Shown piece by piece: positions 25,346-33,069 of a stretch of 33,475 bases of DNA (positions within the stretch are counted from its first letter, which is position 1; each line of letters opens with the position of its first letter). Source of the DNA: Methanosarcina sp. (lineage in GTDB: Archaea; Halobacteriota; Methanosarcinia; Methanosarcinales; Methanosarcinaceae); contig NZ_JAQUVZ010000041.1 of assembly GCF_028693135.1 (NCBI RefSeq), positions 1 to 33,475 on the forward strand. Reading direction: 5' to 3'. The notes beneath the pieces are model-generated. The model was not told the origin of the DNA, did no database searches, and was given only the letters and a program-made list of their open reading frames with translations. The position numbers were made by a program, and so were the translations under genes.

Positions 25346-26061
25346 ATGCAACTGTCAAAAAACGAACGAGAAACAATTTCATATAATCTTACCTCCGAAT
25401 CTGTGAAACTTAGCATACTTCTTTCAATTGTTGGGGGATTTCTGGACACTTATACATTCATAGGGCGAGGCGGTGTTTTTGCCAATGCACAGACCGGGAA
25501 CGTTGTCCTCGTGGGTATAGAGGCTGCAACAGGAGACTGGGAACAGGCAATGTTTCACGCAGTTCCCATTTTAGCGTTTATAGTCGGAGTAGTAGTCGCC
25601 GAGATGATAAAAAACCTTCAATACGCCTGTTCATTCCGGATGCCGAGAGGGCAGTCTTAATCCTTGAAATTACGGTCCTTTTTGTCATAGGCTTTATACC
25701 CTACACAAGCCCGGATATTATTGTAACTGTTGCAGTTTCGTTTGTCTCTTCAGTCCAGATCTCTTCATTTCGCAAATTGGTAGGCTCCCCATATAGCACA
25801 ACAATGATCACTGGAAATTTACGCTCAGCAACGCAGAAAGCTTATATTGCTTTTACAAAAAGAGACTGGAAATCAGCTCTGCGAGCAATTCAATACTCTA
25901 TAGTTATCATTGCTTTTTTAGCAGGAGCTATTTCAGGAGGGTTATTGACATCACTTATCGGGGCCAAAGCAGCATGGGTGGCTGTAATTATATTAATTGG
26001 GTCCGTAATTTTGTTCAGTATAGACAAACGGAAAAATAAGTATGCCAATGCTGTGGTATAA
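25346..26061 (+). pseudogene. DUF1275 (YoaK-like) membrane protein, one frameshift
   Basis: Two frames together encode a full DUF1275 protein. The first (25346-25660) starts MQLSKNERETISYNL and has the family signature GGFLDTYTFIGRGGVFANAQTGN. In-frame coding continues in another phase from KKPSIRLFIPDAERAVLILE through RKLVGSPYSTTMITGNL to the end at 26061. The break maps to the run of six A at about 25607-25613; a seventh A restores one frame of about 239 residues with six hydrophobic segments. DUF1275 proteins are multipass membrane proteins of unknown function. A real mutation and a homopolymer sequencing error cannot be separated here. Confidence 0.88.
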
Positions 26062-26167
26062 TAAATTGTACAATAATTTACCGAAGATGAATAAACTGTT
26101 TACAATTGACAATAAAGAACAGGCTGCAGTCGCATGTTGAAATTATTCAAAATTCTTGATAGTAACG

Positions 26168-27223
26168 TCAAAGTAGATATCTTCTGGAGCTTAAAACCAT
26201 TCTGAGGATCTCTTCCCCGCCTGTTTTCTCAACCTTAATATCAGCCGGCTTTTCGATAATCTCGAGGTTCAGGGGAAGGCGCTTCTGAGCTTCCTTTATG
26301 AGCTGGGCATCCCCGCTCATAATAACGCAATCGATAGGAGAGTTTTCCTCAAGGACTTTGTCCAGGGTTTCAAAGAATTTGTCCATGTGGTGGGCAATAT
26401 CCTCTTCCCTGAGGCGTTCGAAACGGCGCTGGGAAAAGCCTCCCTTGCTGTGTTTTTCCTTGACGCTGCTCTTGATAAGTTCTTCCGTATCGAAGACCCG
26501 GGCATCAGGGGCAAAGCCTATGAAAGACTCACCTGCATGCAGGACAAGAACGAGCATGCGGTAGTCGGTGTTCAGGCTTTCCTCAAGTGTAGCTATCTCA
26601 AAACTGTCCTTAATTTGCCAGGAAGGAAAGGCGATCGGAACAGGAGGGACTATGGCTTCGGAAATCATTCGGTGCAGGTCGTAGAAAAAGACCATCCCCG
26701 TCTCAGGGTCAAGCCTGTCAAGAAGGGAGCGGGTCTCCTCTTCGACCAGACCAAGGGTTTTTTCAGGAAGAAAGGCTGAAAGGTGAGTTCCGAAGGGCAG
26801 ATAAACGGTTAAAAGGTCATTTGCAGGAGAGTGAAGGGACTTGAGTTTGGAAAGGTAAGCCTTAACAGCCGACTGACTCAGGGTTTCAACTCCGCGAAAC
26901 TCCAGCTTGCCCTGGGCCTCCTCCCTGATTGTTTCAAGTTCGTGGGAAAGGGTATGGGTCCGGACGAGCTCCTGGTTTAAACGAGATTCGGCTTCCTGTC
27001 TGTCCGCAACTGCCTGCCTTGCAAGGACTTCTTTCTTTTCGAGCTGGTTTTTTGCACCCCGAAGGTCAAGTTCGAGTTCAACTATCCTGGAGTTAAGCCT
27101 GTCAACCTCAAGCTCCAGCCGATCTTTTCCGGAGATTTTTCCTAGAATGGACCCAAAACCTTTTTTCCCATCTGCGGTAACTTCTCTTGTAACTTCCCTT
27201 TTTGCAGCTTTTTTATCGGTCAT
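26168..27223 (-). CDS. Vms1/Ankzf1-like peptidyl-tRNA hydrolase (archaeal VLRF1 family)
   Basis: 351 residues. An N-terminal coiled coil (about 35-110, RLELEVDRLNSRIVELELDL) precedes an eRF1-like fold. The key loop is KGGFSQRRFERLREED, with Q265 in the position of the Gln that, in Vms1 and eRF1 GGQ loops, drives release of the nascent chain from tRNA. The family rescues stalled ribosomes by cutting peptidyl-tRNA; archaeal members lack the ankyrin and zinc-finger parts. The C-terminus ends in SGDAQLIKEAQKRLPLNLEI, a Rossmann-like segment. ATG at 27223 follows GGAAGG. It stands alone. Confidence 0.85.
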   Translation of the reverse strand: MTDKKAAKREVTREVTADGKKGFGSILGKISGKDRLELEVDRLNSRIVELELDLRGAKNQLEKKEVLARQAVADRQEAESRLNQELVRTHTLSHELETIREEAQGKLEFRGVETLSQSAVKAYLSKLKSLHSPANDLLTVYLPFGTHLSAFLPEKTLGLVEEETRSLLDRLDPETGMVFFYDLHRMISEAIVPPVPIAFPSWQIKDSFEIATLEESLNTDYRMLVLVLHAGESFIGFAPDARVFDTEELIKSSVKEKHSKGGFSQRRFERLREEDIAHHMDKFFETLDKVLEENSPIDCVIMSGDAQLIKEAQKRLPLNLEIIEKPADIKVEKTGGEEILRMVLSSRRYLL

Positions 27224-27682
27224 CTGCCTTCCTGTCCTTTATCATAATATCTAATCCCACCCAGGAAACTCCCTAAAGCAACTGAACTATACAATGAAAC
27301 TGAACTGTACAATATTAGTAATACCTTATTAATTATGCGAATTACAATAACGGTGCTATAAGCCAGTTACAAACAGGTGGCAACTGTATTGAAAAAATTA
27401 TATAATTAATATGGTATTTATGACACATGAAAACTATTAAACTATTAGCTACGCTCGATAATAGAAATTGTATTTCCGACGATACTTACTCACAAAATGG
27501 GGTATCTGTCAGATTTAACCGATCTTTATATTTCGAAAGTTTTAAGAATATCATATTTAATGTCACTGTGATTTCAGGATTTTTTTAAAAAAAGTGAGCT
27601 CATTTCCATACTTAATTCTTATCGATTACTTCGGTGCCTGAATGAAAAAACCATTGAAAGAGTCTCAAAAGCGGAGGATCAA
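27224..27682. other. divergent spacer between the Vms1-like gene and coaBC
   Basis: About 460 bp, AT-rich. It has a strong TATA-like stretch at 27398-27408, a possible 53-codon frame at 27427-27588, and another TATA-like CTTTATATTT at 27524-27533 that could serve coaBC. Confidence 0.5.
27427..27588 (+). CDS. possible leaderless 53-residue protein
   Basis: The frame opens MKTIKLLATLDNRNC and ends with TAA at 27586-27588. Its ATG lies about 25 bp after the centre of TTATATAATTA (27398-27408), the distance at which transcription usually starts in archaea, and there is no Shine-Dalgarno. That geometry would fit a leaderless mRNA. No family is recognised and the composition is not strongly coding. 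Confidence 0.3.
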   Translation: MKTIKLLATLDNRNCISDDTYSQNGVSVRFNRSLYFESFKNIIFNVTVISGFF

Positions 27683-29041
27683 ATGAATCCTGGCCAGAAA
27701 AATCCAGACGTTTCCGGACTGGAACCTGAAAAATCAGGTCAAAATGAACCGGAAGGAGTAAAGTTAAAGGATTGGATGGACAGGAAAAATCCTGCCCGGT
27801 CCAGGGCTGAAAAAATCCACCCTACCCTCTGGATCCAGGGGCAGAAGAGTTCTTCTCTTGCCGGAAAAACTATTGCCCTTGGGGTTACCGGGAGTATAGG
27901 AGCGGTCAGGGTAGTTGAACTTGCAAGGGAACTGATCCGGAACGGGGCAGAAGTCCATGCAGTCATGACCGAGGCTGCAAAGCATATCCTGCACCCTGAT
28001 GCGCTACACTATGCTACCGGAAACCCTGTGATTACGGAACTTGGAGGCAGGGTGGAGCACGTGGAATTTTGCGGGTTTAAGGGCAGGGCAGACCTCCTCC
28101 TGATAGCCCCGGCAACAGCAAATACTATAGGAAAAATCGCATACGGAATAGACGATACCACAGTTACCTCTTTTGCAACAACATCGCTTGGATCTGGCAT
28201 TCCTGTCATGGTTGTCCCCGCAATGCATGAGTCCATGTACAGGCACCCGGCTGTGGTTGAAAATGTAGCGAAGTTGAAAGGCTGGGGGATCTCCCTGGTG
28301 GGCCCGAAGTTTGAAGAAGGCGTTGCAAAAATTACCTCAAACGAAGAAATAGTGCTTGAGGTGGAAAGGGCTCTCGGGAACCGGAGCCTCGAAAACCGGA
28401 AAGTGCTTATAACAGGCGGCTCCACTGCTGAACGCCTTGACCCTATCCGGATCCTCACGAATAGGGCCTCCGGAAAGACGGGCAGGGAACTTGCCCTTGA
28501 AGCTTACCGCAGCGGAGCTGATGTGACCCTTGTGCACAGGGACAGGCTCAGGCTTGCAGGGATCAGAGAGGTCTTTGCCGAAAGTGCCGCGGAAATGACC
28601 GAAGCCGTGCTCTCGGAACTGGAAAAGGGATATAATGTCCTGATAAGTTCTGCAGCAATTGCAGATTATACAGTTGAACCTTCGCCAGAGAAGATCAAAT
28701 CAGGAGGGGAATTTGTGCTCAAACTGAAACCCACTCGAAAACTGATTAGAGAGTGCAGGGAAAAACACCCTGACCTGGTGATCATAGGTTTTAAAGCCGA
28801 AACAGGAGTAGGGAGGGAAGAGCTCCTTAAAAGAGCCGCTGCAACCCTTGAAGGGACAAAACTCGATATGATTGCAGCAAACGATGTAGGAAAAGGTGGA
28901 ATGGGTACTGAAGAAAATGAACTTTACCTGCTGGGGCTGGGAAAAGGCGAACCCAGGCATGTCAGCGGAAACAAGCGCAAACTTGCAGCCTGTATCCTTG
29001 AGGAGGTAACCGAAATTTTGAACTCACGCCAGGCCCTCTGA
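27683..29041 (+). CDS. coaBC: CoaBC: phosphopantothenoylcysteine decarboxylase / phosphopantothenate-cysteine ligase
   Basis: 452 residues, fused CoaC and CoaB. The CoaC half (about 55-235) has GVTGSIGAVRVVELA, the APATANTIGKIAYG motif and PAMHESMYRHP. The CoaB half (about 240-450) has VLITGGSTAERLDPIRILTN, RASGKTGRELALEA, the KIKSGG lysine loop and GFKAETG. It joins cysteine to 4'-phosphopantothenate and decarboxylates the product to 4'-phosphopantetheine. A polar N-terminal extension of about 55 residues precedes CoaC. The start is well supported by GCGGAGGATCAA before the ATG. Pantoate kinase, an earlier enzyme of the same pathway, is 188 bp downstream. Confidence 0.95.
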   Translation: MNPGQKNPDVSGLEPEKSGQNEPEGVKLKDWMDRKNPARSRAEKIHPTLWIQGQKSSSLAGKTIALGVTGSIGAVRVVELARELIRNGAEVHAVMTEAAKHILHPDALHYATGNPVITELGGRVEHVEFCGFKGRADLLLIAPATANTIGKIAYGIDDTTVTSFATTSLGSGIPVMVVPAMHESMYRHPAVVENVAKLKGWGISLVGPKFEEGVAKITSNEEIVLEVERALGNRSLENRKVLITGGSTAERLDPIRILTNRASGKTGRELALEAYRSGADVTLVHRDRLRLAGIREVFAESAAEMTEAVLSELEKGYNVLISSAAIADYTVEPSPEKIKSGGEFVLKLKPTRKLIRECREKHPDLVIIGFKAETGVGREELLKRAAATLEGTKLDMIAANDVGKGGMGTEENELYLLGLGKGEPRHVSGNKRKLAACILEEVTEILNSRQAL

Positions 29042-29136
29042 GAACCTGATCGGTTTCTGGGAATTAAAACCAACAAATGGAGCTGGTACAGTACCTGATC
29101 TGCTATATCGGCTGATTCTGCAAATTGTCCTGCACA

Positions 29137-29187
29137 ATTTCTACAAAACAGAAATTTCTATAATCGGAATTTCTACAAAACAGAAAT
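29137..29187. promoter_or_regulatory. two identical 19-bp palindromes before pantoate kinase
   Basis: ATTTCTACAAAACAGAAAT occurs exactly twice, at 29137-29155 and 29169-29187. Each has ATTTCT/AGAAAT arms around a 7-nt core. The 32-bp spacing puts both on the same face of the helix (three turns). They lie 42-93 bp before the start of the pantoate kinase gene, downstream of a TATA-like CTATATC at 29103-29109. Confidence 0.6.
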
Positions 29188-29229
29188 GAACTTTGAAAAA
29201 TAGCTTAAACAATAAAAAAGGCGTTTTCC

Positions 29230-30132
29230 ATGTATACATATGAGAGTGAAGGGGCTGACTTTTTAGCAAAAGCATATGCTCCAGGGCATATAACAGGTTT
29301 TTTTCAGATTCATGAGCATAAAGACCCCCACCAGAAGGGATCTACAGGCTGCGGAATTGTTCTGAATGGAGGAGTTACAACCGAAGTAACGGTTGGAAAA
29401 TCCGTGGAAAAGACCGAGATATTCCTCAATGGAAAGAGAGTTGAAGGCAGAACCACCCGTACAGTGATAGATATGTTAACCGATGTGCCTTTAAGAGTAA
29501 AGAGCTGGGCAGAAATCCCGATTGGGTGCGGGTTTGGAGCCTCGGGAGCAGGAGCTCTCGGAGCAGCTTATGCTCTGAACAGGGCGCTTTCCTTAAATAA
29601 AACCGTAAAACACCTGACTGAATACGCTCATGTAGCTGAGGTCGTTAACTGCAGCGGACTTGGGGACATTGCTGCCCAGTCCAATGGCGGAGTGGTAATC
29701 AGGCTGAAGCCCGGAGGACCCGAATTCGGAAGCATAGACAGGATTCCAGCTCCTGAAGCAAGAGTTTTCTGCATTGCATTAGGGGAGATTTCTACAGACT
29801 CTGTCCTGACAGACGAGGTTGCAGCAGGAAGGATTAATACTGCTGGAAAAGCCGCAATGTCCGAACTGCTTAAAAAGCCAACTCTCGAAAACTTTATGCA
29901 GCAGGCAAAAGACTTTGCCAACAATACAGGCCTCATGAGCAGTACGGCAAAGGATGTAATTGAGGTTGCACATGCGAGCGGAGGAATGGCTTCCCAGGCA
30001 ATGCTTGGAGATACGGTTTTTGCAATCGCCCCATACACCCAGGAATTCCCACTCTACGAAGCTCTTCAGGAATTCGGGCAGGTTATGGAATACGGAATCG
30101 GAACCTGTGTACCGAGATTGATGTATGAGTGA
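29230..30132 (+). CDS. pantoate kinase (archaeal, GHMP family)
   Basis: 300 residues, the usual length. It phosphorylates pantoate to 4-phosphopantoate with ATP, the archaeal entry to phosphopantothenate and CoA. Family marks are the N-terminal AKAYAPGHITGFFQIHEH, the GHMP phosphate loop PIGCGFGASGAGALGAAYALN, VNCSGLGDIAAQSNGG, and the C-terminal SGGMASQAMLGDTVFAIAP. It follows coaBC on the same strand but has its own spacer with paired palindromes, so it may be regulated separately. The ATG has only a weak AAGGCG upstream. Identity is firm from motifs and neighbourhood. Confidence 0.93.
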   Translation: MYTYESEGADFLAKAYAPGHITGFFQIHEHKDPHQKGSTGCGIVLNGGVTTEVTVGKSVEKTEIFLNGKRVEGRTTRTVIDMLTDVPLRVKSWAEIPIGCGFGASGAGALGAAYALNRALSLNKTVKHLTEYAHVAEVVNCSGLGDIAAQSNGGVVIRLKPGGPEFGSIDRIPAPEARVFCIALGEISTDSVLTDEVAAGRINTAGKAAMSELLKKPTLENFMQQAKDFANNTGLMSSTAKDVIEVAHASGGMASQAMLGDTVFAIAPYTQEFPLYEALQEFGQVMEYGIGTCVPRLMYE

Positions 30133-30651
30133 TTTCTCCCTGTCGCCTACCCACCTGCCTTCTGATGAAGGCAAAGAAAGGGCTTCTTGAGTCATCCCTC
30201 AGAACCATTGCTCCCAGGTCATCCCTCGGAACCATTGCTCCCAGGCCATCCATCGGAACCATTGCTCCCAGGTCATGCAGGCTCCACCCCGTGTTCCACA
30301 GGTGTCAGTGTTTTATGGAGCTGCCTTTAAGCTTCCTGATTCCTCAAGCCCAATTCCTGAGCCTCAGAGTATCGTTTTAACTTGTTGTTTTCCTTTGGCC
30401 TGGTTCTCACATCAGGTTAACTACTAGAATATAGGGGTTGAAAAGACAATAAGGTTTGATGATAACGAAAAACTAGAAAGTTGGAAAGTTAAGCAAGATA
30501 TTTGCTTAACTGCGGGGCTGCACTTTCATCCCCCACCTGCTGGCTGATGCCCTCCGGGGAAGGGGACTTCCCGCTGTGCCTCTGTACACCCAGAGTTAAT
30601 AGTTGACTTTTAGATAGCTACTTCTTGAAATACTGAATATTTCAAGGAGCT
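30133..30651. other. spacer after pantoate kinase with repeats
   Basis: About 520 bp without a gene. A hairpin TGCCTTC-TGAT-GAAGGCA lies at 30156-30173, then three 27-bp tandem units. CCCACCTGC, shared by 30150-30158 and 30532-30540, opens two loosely similar blocks that may be a degraded dispersed repeat. The spacer separates convergent genes. Confidence 0.6.
30192..30272. repeat. 27-bp tandem repeat, three units
   Basis: Units at 30192-30218, 30219-30245 and 30246-30272 share CGGAACCATTGCTCCCAGG. The first has one and the third two substitutions. The period is a multiple of three, so a plus-strand frame stays open through it, but it has no support as a gene. Confidence 0.95.
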
Positions 30652-31122
30652 TTAACTCCTCGTTATCTTTAGAAAATACTCTCCGCTAAAATCTCTATAT
30701 CCTGTTCTCATTACTTTTACTGCAATGTACCCTTCGGATTTTCCGACAGGCAGCTCAGGATTTAAAATATTTATTATTACGTTTCCATCAGGGCCCGTGA
30801 TGCCTGAATACGCCTTCTTTCTGTCCGGACTCCAGACAATTACGTTTGCTTCTCCCACCCCACGGTTTTCCCTGTCAAGCACACTTATCTCCAAGCTAAA
30901 GTTGGACTCTCCTCCTCCGGAGTTGAGGGAAAATGTGCTTATATTTGATGTTGCATACATGGGCTCCGCAGGTTCCGGAGCAGCTGAAAGGGCTGAGAGA
31001 ATCGCATAAAACCCGATAAAGCCAACTATTGAGAGAACTACAATTCTTATTGGAAGCCCGACAGTTCCGGATTCATTCTCTATTAAATTTTCAGGCGGCA
31101 TATGCAGCTTTTCTTCAGCCAT
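30652..31122 (-). CDS. pilin-like single-pass protein with Ig-like external domain
   Basis: 156 residues. A short polar N-terminus is followed by one hydrophobic helix (about 22-46, VGLPIRIVVLSIVGFIGFYA). Outside it is a beta-rich domain of the carboxypeptidase-regulatory type (EISVLDRENRGVGEANVIVW, then DGNVIINIL). The layout matches archaeal type IV pilin-like proteins and is shared by the next gene upstream, with which it is co-oriented 44 bp apart, probably one operon. ATG at 31122 follows GAAGGGG. Pilin assignment is an inference from architecture; the helix is preceded by ESGT rather than a textbook cleavage site. Confidence 0.7.
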   Translation of the reverse strand: MAEEKLHMPPENLIENESGTVGLPIRIVVLSIVGFIGFYAILSALSAAPEPAEPMYATSNISTFSLNSGGGESNFSLEISVLDRENRGVGEANVIVWSPDRKKAYSGITGPDGNVIINILNPELPVGKSEGYIAVKVMRTGYRDFSGEYFLKITRS

Positions 31123-31166
31123 ACTCGACCCCTTCTTCTCCAGCTTTACTCATGCCAAACATGCAA

Positions 31167-31649
31167 TTAGCGAGTCTTGATAATCATCACTGCATCCTTT
31201 CTCTCATAGTCATAAAATCCGTCTGCCAGGATTTTCAGGTCCATCGTCCCTTCATTCTGGTTCGGGTCAAGTTGGACCAGCGCAGTTCCCGTTGTTGTCA
31301 GAACAGTAACCCCATTAATGTCAGTCGTGTTTGATGCTGCACCTCCGAGTCCCCTGAGGACAGCGTTTGCACCTCGCACCGGGTTTCCATCTTTATCTGT
31401 TACCTTTATTGTTGCTGATACGACAAATGGATCCTCAGCAACAGTAGAACTTACTATTATCGAGTTCCCTAGTTGAATATTTCCTGCTCCTGATGTCTCT
31501 TTGACAAACACTGACATTTCCTTTGTAGGAGTTGGTATTATCGAAATAAGCGTTGCAAGGGCAACCATCCCTACAACGAGCATCACGACTATATTAATTG
31601 GTAATTCCATTGCTTTCTCGTCATTTCTGAATAATTGAAATCCCCTCAT
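31167..31649 (-). CDS. pilin-like single-pass protein with Ig-like external domain
   Basis: 160 residues. It has a 13-residue basic/acidic leader (MRGFQLFRNDEKA), then a hydrophobic helix (ELPINIVVMLVVGMVALATL) and a beta-rich domain (SATIKVTDKDGNPVRGANAV, DINGVTVLTTTGTALVQLDP). The leader ending in Lys-Ala before the helix suits prepilin-peptidase processing. The helix core LPI-x-IVV-x3-VG is shared with the next gene, so the two are paralogues or partners. ATG at 31649 has GAGGGGGAA upstream, and TTATAAATA (minus, 31729-31721) is the likely promoter. Substrates of a GspE/GspF machine are plausible; that pair lies 19 kb away. Confidence 0.72.
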   Translation of the reverse strand: MRGFQLFRNDEKAMELPINIVVMLVVGMVALATLISIIPTPTKEMSVFVKETSGAGNIQLGNSIIVSSTVAEDPFVVSATIKVTDKDGNPVRGANAVLRGLGGAASNTTDINGVTVLTTTGTALVQLDPNQNEGTMDLKILADGFYDYERKDAVMIIKTR

Positions 31650-31720
31650 ATTTCCCCCTCGTTTTTACTCCGTAAATTTTTATCTTAATGATACAACATT
31701 CTATGAATATTCAATCATTC

Positions 31721-31729
31721 TATTTATAA
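31721..31729 (-). promoter_or_regulatory. TATA box for the pilin-like pair
   Basis: TTATAAATA on the minus strand, about 75 bp before the ATG, giving a leader near 50 nt. Confidence 0.5.
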
Positions 31730-31800
31730 CTTTGTCATATTTAATCTAGTGTAACTTTTTATGATCAAATTGGTGTGTATTAATTCAAGGAATCTATATC

Positions 31801-31808
31801 CTTATATA
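31801..31808 (+). promoter_or_regulatory. TATA box for the zinc-ribbon gene
   Basis: CTTATATA, about 75 bp before the start at 31881, predicts a leader of about 50 nt. Confidence 0.45.
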
Positions 31809-31862
31809 GTCCTTTTTACCATAATCTTCTTACTATCGTACAATCAGCCTTACTAATTGCTA

Positions 31863-31870
31863 AGAAGGGG
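31863..31870 (+). promoter_or_regulatory. Shine-Dalgarno deciding a TTG start
   Basis: AGAAGGGG ends 10 nt before TTG 31881-31883. The in-frame TTG at 31857 lies upstream of this site, so 31881 is preferred. Confidence 0.6.
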
Positions 31871-31880
31871 AAACAGGTTT

Positions 31881-32096
31881 TTGACTCAAGAATGTTCTGA
31901 TGAACCAGATGAATCGGATCATAGACGTAGTTTTTTGTGTCTTTTTGGACTGCATGACTGGAAACGAAAAAGCGGAGCGCTCTGCTGTCTGCCAACAGTG
32001 CTAGAAAAACGTTACGAATGCGTTCGCTGTGGCAAGTACAAGGTGATTTTTGAACGGGAGAAAAGACCCTGCAATATTTCTGCGGACAGATACTGA
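31881..32096 (+). CDS. small zinc-ribbon-like protein
   Basis: 71 residues from the preferred TTG. The core reads FLCLFGLHDWKRKSGALCCL then RYECVRCGKYKVIFERE. CC and C-x2-C pairs and the LFGLHDW opening resemble small proteins with one zinc site, such as DUF1660-like entries (L-x-G-H-x-W then C-x2-CG). Function is unknown. The acidic N-terminus (ECSDEPDESD) is unusual. It ends before a T-rich tract (32102-32165) that would terminate transcription. It lies divergently from the pilin-like genes and just upstream of hisH. Confidence 0.7.
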   Translation: MTQECSDEPDESDHRRSFLCLFGLHDWKRKSGALCCLPTVLEKRYECVRCGKYKVIFEREKRPCNISADRY

Positions 32097-32168
32097 CCTG
32101 AAATTTTTATTTTATATTTTTCAGGTGTATTTTTCTTAATTTTTTTCTTCGTTTTTTCTTTTCTAATT
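32097..32168 (+). terminator. T-rich termination tract
   Basis: Several runs of T (for example ATTTTTTTC) follow the zinc-ribbon gene. Oligo-T is the usual archaeal intrinsic termination signal. Confidence 0.5.
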
Positions 32169-32242
32169 ATTATATTTCTTCCCACGTTTTTCAAATTATT
32201 TGCTCGTAAACTTAATCTATTTTAACTTTGTTTGTTAGAACT

Positions 32243-32851
32243 ATGAAAAGAATCGTGATTATCGATTACGGGCTTGGAAATCTCAGAAGTGTTCAAAAAG
32301 GGCTTGAACACGTTGGAGCAAGTCCCGTAATTTCCGGGAACCCCGAGGAGATCATGGCAGCAGATGGTATTATTCTTCCTGGGGTTGGCGCTTTTGTAGA
32401 TGCAATGAAGTGTCTGGTTCCTCTCAAAGGGATTATCGCGGAATTTGCAGATTCTGGGAAACCAATGCTTGGGATCTGTCTGGGACAGCAGGTTCTTATG
32501 AGCTCTTCCGAAGAAGGTAGGCTGACTGACGGGCTTAACCTCATTCAGGGCAAAGTGCTTCGCTTTCCAAAGTCCGAACTTAAAGTGCCCCACATAGGCT
32601 GGAACAATATAAAGATCAAACAGGACCAACCTCTGTTTAAAGGCATTCCTGAAGATTCTTTCGTATACTTCGTACACTCTTATTATGTGGACACAGGTGC
32701 GGAAAACACCCTCGCATCATGTGAATATGGGCAGGAGTTCTCAGCTTCTGTCGTAAACTCAAAAGGCAATGTTATGGGTACCCAGTTCCACCCCGAGAAA
32801 AGTGGAGTCACGGGGCTTAAGATTCTGAAAAACTTCGTTGAAATGTGTTGA
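32243..32851 (+). CDS. hisH: HisH, glutaminase subunit of imidazole glycerol phosphate synthase
   Basis: 202 residues, the usual length. Class I glutamine amidotransferase: nucleophile C79 in GICLGQQ, then H183 and E185 in QFHPEKSG; PGVGAFVDAM is the HisH-specific loop. It releases ammonia from glutamine and passes it to HisF, which makes imidazole glycerol phosphate and AICAR in histidine synthesis. HisF is not in the window. I chose ATG 32243 (MKRIVIIDYGLGN) over the upstream TTG because family members start there. A TATA-like TATTATATTT lies near 32169-32177. Confidence 0.95.
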   Translation: MKRIVIIDYGLGNLRSVQKGLEHVGASPVISGNPEEIMAADGIILPGVGAFVDAMKCLVPLKGIIAEFADSGKPMLGICLGQQVLMSSSEEGRLTDGLNLIQGKVLRFPKSELKVPHIGWNNIKIKQDQPLFKGIPEDSFVYFVHSYYVDTGAENTLASCEYGQEFSASVVNSKGNVMGTQFHPEKSGVTGLKILKNFVEMC

Positions 32852-32870
32852 AATACATGCATCTTAATGG

Positions 32871-32907
32871 TACTTCGTTATAGTGTACTTCGTTATAGTG
32901 TACTTCG
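32871..32907. repeat. 15-bp tandem repeat after hisH
   Basis: TACTTCGTTATAGTG at 32871-32885 and 32886-32900, plus a third partial copy (TACTTCG) to 32907. Confidence 0.95.
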
Positions 32908-32967
32908 GTTTCGCAGCTAAACCTTTATTTTTCGTTTTTTCGGCGGTTAAGTTTTAATTCCGGGGTA

Positions 32968-32979
32968 TTTTATATAATA
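32968..32979 (+). promoter_or_regulatory. TATA box for the right-edge gene
   Basis: TTTATATAATAA. Transcription is expected near 33003, so the start codon should be 33061 or 33070. Confidence 0.6.
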
Positions 32980-33069
32980 AATAAATCCAGAGATTAATGC
33001 TTGAATTCCAAAATAATCTGCTCTGCGCCTTTTAAAGCAGTGACAGATATCTACAAGAAGATGGTTACC

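Noticed and set aside
28009-28458. 149-codon minus frame inside coaBC
   Set aside because: Shadow of CoaBC.
30129-30380. 83-codon frame with three SxxTIAPR repeats
   Set aside because: Open only because a 27-bp repeat keeps phase; its start overlaps the pantoate kinase end and it has no ribosome site.
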